Notes: generated by a model not told the origin, from the sequence alone. A stretch of DNA of 64,000 bases from Brachionus manjavacas (GCA_019054805.1 JAHQIY010000001.1:9748501-9812500), one strand, 5' to 3'; positions 36,892-48,770 are shown, counted from the first letter of the stretch. Made by a program: numbers and translations.

Positions 36892-37401
36892 ATGGATCAC
36901 TTTGATTTTCAAGTTATTGACAAAATTTTAAATCAGGAGCAGAGATATGGGCACAAAAGACGCATTGGTCCCGCTGATGAACCTAATAAAAAAATGTGTT
37001 TGACAGAAGTGGATGTTAACTCGATGGATAGAGTCGAGAAAAGAAATGCACGAGAACGAAATAGAGTTAAACTAGTCAACAATGAATTCGAAAATTTACG
37101 GCAAATAATTTTGAACTCAAAGTTTTGTAGAGACATGGTCAATAATGGATGGGATACAAGTAGCAATGATGAATCAAATTGTTCAATCAAGTCTTTATGC
37201 TCTAAACGAGTATCTAAATTAAAAATTTTAAGAACTGCAATAGAATACATCAACTATTTGTCGAGTTTATTGGAAAATGCGGAATTTACCAATTCTTTTG
37301 TTTTTGATCAAGATTTTTTTGAGCTAGATGCTGATTTAGCTGATATCGATTTATCGTGTCTGCAAGCTTCATCACCTTTGTTTGATAACTTTTTTATGTA
37401 A
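36892..37401 (+). CDS. achaete-scute-family bHLH transcription factor with an expanded loop
   Basis: A 169-residue, single-exon gene. The basic region and helix 1 (about residues 50-73, KRNARERNRVKLVNNEFENL) carry the E-box-contacting Glu-Arg pair and match achaete-scute proteins, which share RNxRERNRVKxVN. Helix 2 (about 105-127, SKRVSKLKILRTAIEYINYL) also matches that family, which has K-L-S-K-V-x-x-L-R-x-A-v-x-Y-I. These factors bind DNA as dimers with E proteins and commonly drive neural or secretory fate. The loop between the helices is about 30 residues and Ser/Asn-rich, far longer than the usual few residues of vertebrate ASCL proteins. The C-terminus is acidic and ends in a Phe-rich tail, recalling the short C-terminal motif of ASC proteins. 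TATA box upstream; AATAAA at 37464-37469. Confidence 0.85.
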   Translation: MDHFDFQVIDKILNQEQRYGHKRRIGPADEPNKKMCLTEVDVNSMDRVEKRNARERNRVKLVNNEFENLRQIILNSKFCRDMVNNGWDTSSNDESNCSIKSLCSKRVSKLKILRTAIEYINYLSSLLENAEFTNSFVFDQDFFELDADLADIDLSCLQASSPLFDNFFM

Positions 37402-40400
37402 ATTAAAATATATTATTCATTTTTTGTAAAGGAAATTAAATGTAAATTTGTTGCTTATCCATTTAATAAAATATAATTTAAAATTCGTTTTTTTTCATTA
37501 ATGATTGATTAAAAAAAATTATCTAAAATAATTAATTAGTATTAAGATCTAAAAACGAAGAAACTGATTGAAAAAAATTTTTTTTAGTTTTTCAAAAAAA
37601 AGTTCTCTATCGAATTTGGTGGGCTAAGTAAAGTATTTCATTGTCAGACAAACAAAATTGTTAGATTGTCTACGGACAGAAATTTTTGAATTTAGCTAAA
37701 ATTTTTATTTGAAGTTTAATTTTTAGTTAGTCTTCTTAAAATAATTAATAAGTTTACAATTTAATATAAACTTTATAAAAATCTTTTATTATTTAACGTT
37801 CAAATAAATAAAAAAATTTCATTTCTAATTAATCAATTTTAAATTTTTTCAACTTATTACACATCATTTTAAACAATGTTTTTGAACATTTTTCTGAAAA
37901 GAAGAAAAATTGGCATTCAAACCTTACTTTATATTTCCCAATATTGTAAAATAAAAAATATACTCACAGTGATGCTTTATTTAAAATAATAATATTAATC
38001 TGAGAATTAAATCAAGAATAATTTTTGAATAAATTTTAGAGTGTTAGGAAAAAATTGAAATCGATTATTTTTAAACTATCTTTAAGCAAGATTACCTTTT
38101 TAACAATGTTATTATTATTATTATTTTAAATATTATAAATTTGAGGGCCAGCCATAGGCTACTCAGATATTCTAAAGTTTTAGCCTAAAGATTGAATTCA
38201 TGACCAATTGAATAAAACAATCTTTTATCATGTCCACAACAGATCACAATCAAGAGTATTTATTTTATCAACTATAAACACAAAATAAAATGATATTTTA
38301 TTAATTGAATGCAATCAGTCAAATCTTGAAAATCTAAGTTTTAATTCAAAGTACTTTCTATTTCTAGTACTTAGTGATATGATTATAATTTCAAAATCTT
38401 CTCAACGATTTTTCAAGCAAAAATTCAAATTATCCTACCAAAAAAATTCTTCAACAATCAATTATTTCCCAATTTTATTGCAAAAAAGTAATCAATAAAA
38501 TTAGATTAAATTTTAATTCAAATTCATTCAACATTGGTCTATAGATTGAAATTTTTTTCGAAACTCCCTTACAATTCAACTTCTAAATTATTTTTCAAAT
38601 AAATAAACATAAAACGATCAATTAAAATTTTCATTCTCAGATTTCAGACAAAATAGAATCATGTACTTTATATATATTGACAAAGTCGATTGCATTACTG
38701 TCGAGAAATAGGTTATCATTTTTTAAAAAAGTGACACAGACCTTCACTTTTTAAAAGAAATAGCAATACCAAAGTCCTATTATAAGGACTTGCAGCTTAT
38801 GAATTTTAAAATTTATAAGCTTTATTGAAAATATAATTTGAGAAATACTCGGGTAGGTTGGAACGGAACTTGGTCCTTCTTTTCAGCCAAATGTTTAGTT
38901 TTCAATTTTCTTTTTTACTTTTTTTGGTTTTCATTATCTTTCAGCAAAAATATAAAAATCTGAAATATTAGGTAATGAGAAAAATTTGGAACAAAGTAAG
39001 GTTTAAGTCAATTTGCACGGTATCGGTATAAAAATACATATGTAAGTATAAATTTGAATACACATAAAAAATAATTAAGACCACTCTTTGGTTTTTGACA
39101 CGCAAAATTTGTATCCAAGAATTCCAAATGATTGCTGCGAGCGTGGTTTTTGATAAAATTTTTTCCCTTCAAAAGTCTTATTATAGAGTATGTTTTACGA
39201 CAAATTTTCAAGATAACCAAGGATTTTATCTACACTTGAACCTAATTTAGATTTTATTTAAGTTTAATTTTATAAAAAAAAATAGAAAACATGTCTGCAA
39301 GAACATTTGAAATAGAAAATTAGATAGAGAACTTTTTTTTTAGAAAAATTTCAAACTTTAAATATAAATTATAAGGTCTAATTTAATAATTTTAAGAATA
39401 TTGATTTTTCATTAAATTATCAATTTTATCATAAAAGTATAGCTGATGACTATTTTTTAATTTAATTTAGAAAAAATACTACATGATGAATAAAGCTTAG
39501 TAAAATCAAACTAAATTTTCTAATATGAAACAAGAAAAAATGATCTTACCTCTATCCATCATTATTAGAAGTTTAGCTATTTAAATAAGAAATGCTTTCT
39601 CGACACACAAACAAATTCAAAATTATTTTAAGATGAATATTTCTTTTGTTTCTTCGAAAATTTAGAAATAATACGCCAGATAAATCAATTAATTAAGCGG
39701 AACTAATGATTAGTGTTTGATTTAGTTTAAAGTTTTCAATTTTTGTCAAACAAAATTAAGATGAAAAAGCTTTAATTTAAAAATACGGTTTATTTTAGTG
39801 TTATCTTCATCATTTACTGTATAAAATCATTTGAAACTTTATCTATTAATTTCAGCATTGAAAAATTAATTAGAAATGTAAATTTTCGATTTGATGAATT
39901 AATGAATTCTGTGTAATCAGTCAAATTTTTAAAAATCATAGTCAATTAAAAAAGCGTAATCAAATAAATTTCTGATCAAATCTTTTAACTTCCAGATCAA
40001 AAGCTGTAAATTTTTAATTAATTTTGCTTGAAATGTCTCTTTAAATATGCAGTTTTTAAATTAAGAAAAAATCAAATAAGTATTTATTCAATAAGTCGTT
40101 TTTGGATTGGCAAACATTATAGAATACTTGAAAATGTGTTTGATTTTAATGAAATCTTAGAAGCGCTTCCGGTAAATTTTAATTTATATAGAATTGAAAT
40201 TCATCATTTTAATGCTTTTTTGATATAAAATTGAGATAAAGTCTCTCAGCATTTTATTTTGTCAATTACAGTGTAGTATCACCCTTGGTATATTCATGAT
40301 TTTATCCTGTTTGTTTTAATCAGAAAAAATCATTATATGCTATTTGAAAAAACAAAAAATAGGATAAGACACAATGTTAAATGATGGTAGATTAAAATAA

Positions 40401-43182
40401 ACATCTATTTGAATTTTAACCTTTATAATTAATAAATAAAAAAAAATAATTAAGGATTTACACAAAAAGGTCTTTTCAAAGAAATAGAACAGATTAAATA
40501 ATTTTCAAATTCAATTATTGATTTTCAAAAATTTTCCTCAAGACTGTATTTAAAAATATTTTTTATAAATATTTGCTCAAATAATAATCCTTCTTAGAAG
40601 CTACTTTGATAAATTTTCTCTTGAACTCTTTTAAGGAGGTATTATTTAAAAAATTACATTATCAGTAATTAGATCAAAATCAAAAATTAAGCATTTTAAT
40701 TGTATTTTCCGTTTCCTATAATTTTAAAATTCTTAAAGTTTATTAAAGAATAACAAAAGGTTGTTTATTCATTTATGTTTATTAAGTGAAACAAACAAAA
40801 AAAGACTTGAAATAGTTTAAATAAAATCTTTTTTTAGAAAATTTCCAAAAAGTTTTAATCCAAGCAATTTAACTTTATATTTGTCTAACAATTTTCGTTT
40901 TAGTATTTAATTTTAATAGAAATATGGTCAATTTTTAAACTGGACACAGATATACAATTATGAAAGATGCAAATTTTTTCTTTTTTTCAGATATTAAACT
41001 GAATCGAATATTACTTTATGTTTATTTGTAATCTGCATTGAGATATATAAAAATAAAAAAAATACTGATAAACTTTTCCTAGGTGAAAATTATTTATTAT
41101 ATAGATTTTTGCTTGGGGTTTTTTTTAGCCGATATTAACGATCAGACCTCTATTTGTTTAATTTAATGTTTTAAAAAACTAATGGCTTCGTAGACCTCGT
41201 CTCTTTTTTAAGCTAAAATTTACGATGAAAAAAATACATATTTAATTTTCAAATTTCAAAAAGCAAATAAATTAATTAATACGAGGAAGTTTTTGAAATA
41301 AAATGCATTGATTTATGAGCTTTTAAAACATTTTTTTATTGTTCAAAATGTTCATTTTAACGCTAAAGTATTCTGTCAATAAAACTGAATACTTAAAAAC
41401 CGAATACCTTTAGTAAACGTCTTTAAATCTATGGATGTTTTTTGTTTAAAATTTTATTAATGTTGTTCAAACGAAAAAAATTAGAAAGAGATTATTTCAA
41501 TAATAAATTAAAAATATCCTCGACCATTTATACGTTAATTTTTGATTCAATGAATTGGTAAGACTAATAAAAGAAGTATTTTAACAAAGGAGCTTTTCGT
41601 ATGTCCCTGACCTAATATATCTAAATTGATTTTAGAAGAACTAAAAATTAATCATGATTTAAAAATAATATAAGATTAAACACTGATCAAGGATATGGTG
41701 ATAATCAAAAAAGTGATCAAAGTTAAAAATAGAATAAACCCTAAAATAAATTTAAATTAGGAAGTTTTGATGGGAAAAGAAAATGCTGTGAGTCACATTG
41801 TAGTCTTAATATTCAAAATAAAAAAAAGCTAGAGTTGGAGTTATTTAAAATAAAATAACAGAAATGATTTTATTTTCAAAGTTAAAAATGTTTAAAAAAT
41901 TAAAATAAATAAATGCAAGCGACTTTAAATACTTTTATCATCAAGGTGTCGATATTGTGTTTGTTTTTATCTTGTCAAATAGTTTAGATTTGTTTATGTT
42001 TTGTTTGAAAATTTTTTTTTAAGTAAAAAATAACAAATAATCCTTTTTTTAATTCTTGATCTGTCATCCTTATCAAATAAAAATAGAAATTATTACTTTC
42101 ATGTTGTAATTCAGTGCATGTCTAAGAGTTTAATCAGATTTTTGGACTCTAATTAATTTCCTGTTTAGTTTTCGTGCTTTTTAGTACAGCCTAAATTCAA
42201 TTCATAGACAGAGATTTGATTTTTTTTTAAACAAAAAAAAATTTGTAATATCTTTAAGCTTTAATTTATTATTATTATTATTTATTTAAACTTTTAAGTT
42301 TCATGGAAAAAATATAGAAATATTCAAAATTTAACAGAATTAATAATTATTTAATCACTTTTGAATTTTTTTTTATTATTTTAGATGTTTTTTTTTTTAT
42401 TTTGAATGAGTAAAAACTACATGTAGTTTCAAAAATAAATAAATCCAGTCAAGGCCATTCTCATAATATTTTCCTGAATGTAAATGAACGATAAATTCAA
42501 TTTCCTTCACAAATTTTCACGATTTTTATGTCAAAATTTAGAAATTGATAAAAGCATTTTTAATTTAATTTAAAAGATATCGTGAAATATTAAAGAAATA
42601 ATTTTTAAAAGTTTGTTTCACAAATCGTGAAATAATATACTCGAAAATGTCATTTATTATTTGTAAAAATTTTTAAAATACATTAAGGACATTTAAGACT
42701 TGTTCTAAAATTTCTAAAAGAAAATTAAAGCTTATAAAAAAAATGAAAATTAGTTAAAGCCTTTTACGATCATATTCATAATCGGACAATGAATATGATC
42801 GTTCATAAACGTTTAAAAAATAATGTGTGAATGACCATTACTGTAAATTTAATTGTTATTATTATATTTATTATTTATTTTCAATCTACGTCAATTATGG
42901 TGACGATAAATATTTAAAAATAGCCAAAAACTATAGTTTTTAGAAAAATAACCGAGTACTATCTGAAGTCTATTCAAAAAGATGGCATGTAAAAAACTTT
43001 TTTGATGATAATAGTATTTAAATTTTTTTGAACTCATTTTTTTTAAAGTAGCCTAAACGTTTTGGCAATTGTTAATAAATTGGTTAAAATGGTTTAATCA
43101 CTATCTATGCTTATGGTATACAGGATCATCAATGAGTAACGGATGAAGACAATTTTTTTCGGAATTTTTCTAAAGGTTATAG
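37402..43182. other. 5.8-kb gene-poor region
   Basis: No supportable gene. It holds a short ATT microsatellite next to GGGCCAGCCATAGGCTACT (38107-38165), possibly a minus-strand retroelement tail. A hairpin AAAAAAGTGA/TCACTTTTTT flanks the loop CACAGACCT (about 38725-38754). A perfect 14-bp stem lies at 42766-42802, and an ATT microsatellite at about 42267-42283. Open frames at 39008-39220 (-) and 40028-40228 (+) look like chance. Confidence 0.55.
42766..42802. repeat. perfect 14-bp stem-loop
   Basis: ACGATCATATTCAT (42766-42779) and its exact complement (42789-42802) enclose a 9-nt loop. At this base composition a perfect 14-bp hairpin is uncommon but not extraordinary. No neighbouring gene explains it. 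Confidence 0.5.
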
Positions 43183-43515
43183 TGTGATGAGGACATCACT
43201 GTGTATGTACTCGGCTCGCTGTGCAGCTGCATGCACTCGTCTGAATCAGTAGACGATGTGCAGGTTGAGCGCAGGCGAGACCGTGCATACACTCGTTCTC
43301 TGCACACTGACATGTGCTCGTCTTAGTGAATAGGCGAGCCACATGTTGTATGCATTTGGGATTTTCTTTTGAGATTAAAATAAATAAATATTAATAAACT
43401 TAATACTTTATTTCATCTGGCGACGAGGAAAATGTCAGCGACATACGGTCAACTTGAGACCTTCAAGTACGCGGCGGGCGACGCAGGCACGCTAGGACCG
43501 CGCTGGGAGTTTTGA
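43183..43515 (+). mobile_element. Ty3/gypsy-type LTR with primer-binding region and gag start, truncated
   Basis: A G+C-rich block begins TGTGATGAGGACATCAC at 43183 and ends in TTTCA at 43415 (about 233 bp, TG...CA borders), with AATAAA-like words near its end. It is followed at once by TCTGGCGACGAGGA, the type of junction and primer-binding region common in invertebrate gypsy elements. An ATG at 43432 opens a 27-codon frame (MSATYGQLETFKY...GTLGPRWEF) that looks like the start of gag (the LGxRWE motif). The frame stops at 43515, where the sequence changes abruptly into a mariner fragment of opposite orientation. No second LTR, protease, RT or integrase is present, so this is a 5' end remnant. 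Confidence 0.75.
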
Positions 43516-43806
43516 ATTTTTTCAATTCGACTTTTGACACCTTTAGACCTAGCTTCAGCAAAATATGCAGGGTTATCCATTTTGACGATATAATCGTTTA
43601 AGTTTTCAATCATGAAGTTCGACGACGCTTCTGTGTAATCAGACCTCGCCAAGTCAGACCAGAAAATGAAATGTTTGCCTGAATGATGCTATTGATATTT
43701 ATTGATGAAGAGAAGCAATCTCTTGCTTAGACATTCACCATGATTAATTGCATTGCCACTTTCAACGATATATGACTCTGAGATTCCTTTTTCAGACACA
43801 GCAATC
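43513..43806 (-). pseudogene. decayed mariner/Tc1-type (IS630-Tc1 superfamily) transposase fragment
   Basis: Minus-strand translation from 43806 reads AVSEKGISESYIVESGNAIN, then, after a TAG stop, KHFIFWSDLARSDYTEASSN and ENLNDYIVKMDNPAYFAEAR. This follows the order SEKGIS...SGNAIN...YIFWPDLAxxHY...NPPxxPExR of mariner/Tc1 DDE transposases, including the catalytic Asp of the FWxDLA motif. The in-frame stop lies between INKYQ and HHSGKH (near 43697). The third acidic residue region (RPIExFW) is degenerate, as only SRIEK is visible. The fragment covers roughly the central third of a transposase. It abuts the gypsy gag start at about 43513, so one has inserted into or recombined with the other. 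Confidence 0.8.
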
Positions 43807-45619
43807 AAAACTAAAAGTTTCAAGTTATATATACTAAACAAACTCTGAAGATTTCAAATCTATCTTCAGAAATTGCATTTAAAATAAGGAAGTAATGACA
43901 ACACAAACTTAGTCCGAAAACTTTGTCTTCACCCGTTATGGTATTGATTTAGGATTGATCTGTTGAAAAAATCCTTATTCTCTTGCTTAACCCTTGTCCT
44001 AGCTCTAGTTTTAATTGTAAATTAGTTTTTGCTCTTTTTTAAGGTTTTAAATAAGATTAGAAAAATAAGAGATAAGAGTACAATTTTCGATAATGAATTA
44101 TCATTAGTTCTTAAGAAATTCATCCGAAATATTAATCAAAACTTATTAGAAATTTTTTCAAACAAATACTCGAGCTTTAAGATAATATTTTACTATTCAA
44201 TAGCATATTTAGTTGAAACCAATTAAATGGAAAAGCAATCAATGTTAACTAATGATCATTAATTTTCAGATAGTTTGTTAATCAATATAAGTTACAAAAT
44301 CAAACTTTATAAAATGATAGAAAATTTTCGCTCAGACATAAGAATGAAATATTTAATAAATTTATAATATGAAGTTAATTATTAATTATTCAAGAAATTA
44401 ATTTTGTTTTTTTTTATTTTTTAATTAATATTTATCGAAATGTTTACCTAAATTGATAAAAAACCTTAATATTTTCCTACTAAGTATAACTAAATAAATT
44501 TTATTTGAAAGCTTTTTTTTAAATATCGTAAATAACTCTCAAGTGGTCTAATATCTAATAATATAATTCTTTTTTTATAACATTAATTTCAAAAGTTGCT
44601 TTTCAAAGATAAAATAAACTGTATTTTTTTTGAACATTTTTTTCATATTAGAATTTAATACAATGAAATTTAAGAATAATTTATTTTTAAAAAAATTCTC
44701 ATCTATTACTCAAATTTAAATTGAAAAAAGTCTCTTATATACCATAAAATTACATTCAATTTGAATATTTCCAGAGTTAACCTAAAAAATATTATTTCTA
44801 TTTCAAAGGATAAATCAATCATCATCAAAAAATTTGTGGGTAATTTATCAATTTAAAAAATGCAAATCCAGATTCAAATTTAATCTTCTTCCGAATTTTG
44901 GTGACGTTAAGTTCAGTTGATTAGATATAAATATTAGATTTTATATCTAACTCATAAAAAAATATTTAAATAATTCAAGTCCATAAAATTTATAAAATTG
45001 TCTCAGTCTTTTATAATCTAAATCAAACTTGTTTATTTTTTGTTTTTTTTTATATTAAATGTCAAAAAATCAAGCTTACCATTTGAATGCTTTTAATACC
45101 TATTAGTCTATTATTATAAAACTAGTAAAGGATAGAATTTCAGGTCTTTCTAATGTCAAGCAGATAGTTAATAACAATACTTGATTTAATTTCTAAAATA
45201 GAATTAAAAGAAAAATGAAGAATCTGTCACGATCTTTCAAATAACTTTTAAAAAAGGATTTTAAAAAACTTTTGACTTCCTGGTATTTATTCTTATCATT
45301 TTGTGACTTAAATTAAATTTTGTTTGAAATGATGTTTTAGGTTTTTTTTTTAATTTTAACTCAATAATTTAATATTTTAAAGTTTTTTTGTTTTTCATTT
45401 AAATTACGTATCAACTAAAAAAATTTGAAAACTCTATCTTTAAACTAACTCTATCTTTAAACTTTCGTACTGGTCAAAAAAATTTGAAAAACAATCTTTA
45501 AATTTTTACCTTTCATTAGATTTTGCAAAACAATTTTAGTTGTATTTTCAAGTTTTTTTTATTTCTTTACTGTATTTTAATAGATGATTGATTTTTTTAA
45601 TTTTAGATTTATTTTTAAC
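43807..45619. other. AT-rich intergenic region
   Basis: The left edge (43807-43930) may hold more of the decayed transposase on the minus strand, but frames are broken. The remainder is A/T-rich. A 65-codon frame at 44029-44226 is not convincing. The 5' flank of the GPCR-like gene lies at the right edge. Confidence 0.5.
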
Positions 45620-47269
45620 ATGTCTGTGTTTAACGATAAATATTTTGAAATTTTAGTCATTTGGTATTTTTTTATAATCGGTTTTTCTGGCAATACCCTA
45701 ACGTGTTTTTTGTTATATCGCCGCATAGCCAAGTTCAAGACTCCAGTAATCAAGAAAAACAAATTTTTAAAAAAATTCATTAATGTAAAAGAAGACTCGA
45801 AAAATATAGTTTTAGATAAGAACAAAATATTCAACAGAAGACATAACTGGAATTTATATCTGTATTTTATCGGTGTTAATATCTCTGACATAATGGTTTT
45901 ATTTAGCTGGTTGATTTCAAAACTTGAAATAAAAATTCAAAAATTTTCCAAAATTAGCCATAATTTACCTCAGATAAACCAGAATTTGACTTTTTACGAA
46001 CGTGACTTAGAAAAATTTATGAGCTTGTATTCTCCAGTAGGCTCCTTTAATTTCTCAATGAATACTTCATTAGACAATTTGGTCGAGCAATTGAGCCAAA
46101 GCTTAAGATATATCAAAATTAGATTAATTGACATTCAAGGTGTTTGTCAACTTAATTCATATTTAATTACAGTTTCTCTTCAAGCATCTTACGCATACAC
46201 CGTAGCAAGTATTTTTGACAGACTCTTAAAAATGAAAGTAATGAATCGAGATTATTTATCAACAAAAAATAGTCAACAACGCTATCAACTAATAGAGTTA
46301 TCTGAAACTGATCAAAAAAACCATAACTTCGAAGAAATTCTGATTCCAAATACTCAACTTACATTCGATATTAAGCGTTTCATTAAATCAGAACATTCTG
46401 ACCTAATCCGACAATATTTTGGCAAAAAGTCAGCTTTTTTTATAGGAATAACAATTATTCTATTTTATTATCATCTAATTTGGATTTATATGCTTATAGA
46501 AAATAGAGAAATGGAATATATCGGAGACTTTCGTTTTAAATATGAAAATTCTGAATTGAATTACTTAAATGGTTCAATATATGCAACAAGTTTTATAGGT
46601 AGATGTCAATTGCCCACTTTTAATGTTCTGCCAGTGTTAATTCAAACCATGGATGTATTTTTGTTATTAGCTATGGGCTTAATAAAATTAATTTTTGGAT
46701 TAGTTTTACTCAAGAAATATTTTGGCAAAAATAGATACAATTTTTATGAAGAAAATGCTTGCTTTGCTTCAGTGTCAAATAATAAAATTAAAGACGAGAG
46801 GACTTTAAACAAAACAAAAATAAAAAATAGAGATAAATATTTTTTGGTCAAGGGTATTGTAAGTACATCAATTGTTAGCACTTTGCTCGAATTGCCTTCA
46901 GTTTTGGTTCGTAATGTTTTGATGATGTTTTTTTTTGTTACTTTGCTATTCAAGAACCGCGATTTGATTATTTCCGATGATATTTCATCAAACAGTTTAA
47001 TATCGAACTCGACACAAAACTATTTGAGTGATTATTTTTTGTATAACAGAAGCAACTCGAGTTTGCGAATCGAGAGCAGCAAGCCAGAACCTATTTACCA
47101 GATATTGCCAAAAATTTTAAACAATTGGTGCGAATATTTTGATTATCTTTTACTTTTTAGTTCATCACATAAATTCATGATATTTTTGTTTAAATGTTAT
47201 TTTTTAAATTTACCTAAGTTTTCTTTTTCTAGCATTTTTAAATCGAAAAATAGAAAAATAGAAATTTAG
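45620..47269 (+). CDS. divergent class A (rhodopsin-like) GPCR, probably peptide-receptor type
   Basis: A 549-residue single-exon frame. The start is taken at the ATG at 45620 (MSVFNDKYF); an in-frame ATG at 45584 would add 12 residues. Class A marks, in order: TM1 with GxxGN (FSGNTLTCFLLYRR); TM2 with N..D (NISDIMVLFSWL); the TM3 entry Cys (GVCQLNSYL) and a DRY-like FDRLLKM at its end; TM4 around AFFIGITIILFYYHLIWIYM; an extracellular loop with N-glycosylation sites and a Cys (GRCQLP); TM5 around VLLIQ..LLLAMGLIKLIF; TM6 with LELPS in place of the usual WxP; and TM7 ending SSSHKFMIFLFKC, where many invertebrate peptide receptors have NSSxKFxIY in the NPxxY position. Intracellular loop 2 is unusually long, about 70 residues. 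Ligand unknown. Confidence 0.75.
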   Translation: MSVFNDKYFEILVIWYFFIIGFSGNTLTCFLLYRRIAKFKTPVIKKNKFLKKFINVKEDSKNIVLDKNKIFNRRHNWNLYLYFIGVNISDIMVLFSWLISKLEIKIQKFSKISHNLPQINQNLTFYERDLEKFMSLYSPVGSFNFSMNTSLDNLVEQLSQSLRYIKIRLIDIQGVCQLNSYLITVSLQASYAYTVASIFDRLLKMKVMNRDYLSTKNSQQRYQLIELSETDQKNHNFEEILIPNTQLTFDIKRFIKSEHSDLIRQYFGKKSAFFIGITIILFYYHLIWIYMLIENREMEYIGDFRFKYENSELNYLNGSIYATSFIGRCQLPTFNVLPVLIQTMDVFLLLAMGLIKLIFGLVLLKKYFGKNRYNFYEENACFASVSNNKIKDERTLNKTKIKNRDKYFLVKGIVSTSIVSTLLELPSVLVRNVLMMFFFVTLLFKNRDLIISDDISSNSLISNSTQNYLSDYFLYNRSNSSLRIESSKPEPIYQILPKILNNWCEYFDYLLLFSSSHKFMIFLFKCYFLNLPKFSFSSIFKSKNRKIEI

Positions 47270-48339
47270 ATTTTCTGCTAATACAAATTTATGGTAAAAA
47301 TAATAAATAGTATTTAATTTTTTTAATTTTTGCTTTTTTTTAACAATAAATTTCAGTAAAAGATGATACATTATATACAAAATAAAAATAATTAACATTA
47401 TTAATGAGAGATTTAAATTCTTGACAGGAAATGATGAAGATTTTAAAATATATAATGTTATTTAAGATTCTTTAAAAAAGCATTGAGAAGTTTTATACAA
47501 AAATTTAAATATATAAAGAAAAAAATATGAAATTTATTCTTTTAAAGGGTCAAAAATTCTTCAAACAATTTTTTTTATTTATCTCGAATGTCTCTTAGAA
47601 AAATTTCGCGCTATTTAATAGCATTTAAAATAATTACAAATAGTGATATTACGCCTTTTGTTTTTTACAGTAATTTACAATGCATAATTAAACTAATCAA
47701 TATTTTACGAAAAATATTGTAAAAATGGTGGTTTATAAACTTGATGTTTTCTTCGATATTGATCCTTTTTTTATTTATAACAATCTCTAAAATTAAAAAA
47801 AATAAAAACTAATCCATTAAATTTACATTATATATAATTAACTCAATAAAGACACCAAAGCTCTTAAATTTTTTTAGAAATTTTTGTTATTACAACAATT
47901 AACGTAAAATATTGAAAATGTAAAACAAGCTTTATAAAGAAATTATATTTATATGAAGTTAATTTTGCTTTTAAAGTCAAAATGATTTTTGATGGCTCTA
48001 AACTAACTAAAACTATTCTTTTAAAAAATTGTTTTAGCTTTCACAATGAGCCTTTATTTTTTAATTTATTTTATTTATTAAATTCATTAATTTTCATAAT
48101 TAAATTAACTAAAAACAATATTGAAAATGGTCACGAAGTGAATTTTACGATTGTGATAATTTTCGAATTTGTCTCTAGAGTAATAAGAAAGCCTCAACCA
48201 TAATTCATTATTTCTGCTTTTCATTTTTTAAGATTAAATAACATTCTCTTTCTTTATTTTATGAAATTTTTGTAAGATCTAAAACAATTTTTAAAATATA
48301 TACTCAATATTGAAATAAAATCTGTACAAAATACGGGTG

Positions 48340-48379
48340 CCTTTAATGTAGAGAGAAAACATACATTAAAGGTTTTTTT
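48340..48379 (+). repeat. perfect 11-bp hairpin followed by a T tract
   Basis: CCTTTAATGTA at 48340-48350 pairs exactly with TACATTAAAGG at 48362-48372 across an 11-nt loop and is followed directly by TTTTTTTT. It looks like an intrinsic or Pol III-type termination structure, but no RNA gene with recognisable A/B boxes was found upstream. Confidence 0.45.
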
Positions 48380-48572
48380 TATTTAATTTTATGAATCCTT
48401 TTATTCGAAACCAAGAGATAATGTTTAAAGGTTTTTAAAAATAAAAAAAATAAATTTAAAAATATGAATATAAGTAATGGGATAAATGAACTAACGCATC
48501 AACGAATTTGTTCACTGCATCAAAGAATCTTAAAAGCGCATTGCAAAAATTAAAAAAAAAATAAAAAAATTT

Positions 48573-48625
48573 GTGAATCTTAAAAACGCTCCAAAATCAA
48601 ATTTTAAAGAGCGTTTTTATGATTC
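48573..48625. repeat. hairpin with AAAAACGCTC/GAGCGTTTTT stem
   Basis: GTGAATCTTAAAAACGCTC and GAGCGTTTTTATGATTC form a stem of about 15 bp with one bulge. A related GAATCTTAAAAGCGCATT precedes at about 48526, and GATGCGCTTTTTAGATCTTA at 49104 resembles it in reverse. This is probably a small foldback element. Confidence 0.45.
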
Positions 48626-48770
48626 CACAATTAATTTTATTCTATTACTATTACTATTGCATCTTGCTCTTATTTATTTAATTAAAACAAATTTTAATTT
48701 TTTTTAAATAATTGAATCTATAAATTGTTATATTATAAATTATTGACGAAAACATCCTATTCAATGTAGT

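Noticed and set aside
39008..39220. 70-codon minus frame
   Set aside because: Composition is chance-like. I considered a transposase remnant (HARSNHLEFLDTNFACQKPKSG) but found no recognisable motif order.
44029..44226. 65-codon frame upstream of the GPCR as a possible earlier exon
   Set aside because: No similarity to GPCR N-termini, no clean donor/acceptor pair, and the GPCR frame already has its own start and first TM.
47982..48203. 73-codon hydrophobic frame downstream of the GPCR as a paralogue fragment
   Set aside because: No ordered class A motifs could be matched; hydrophobic frames are common in T-rich sequence.
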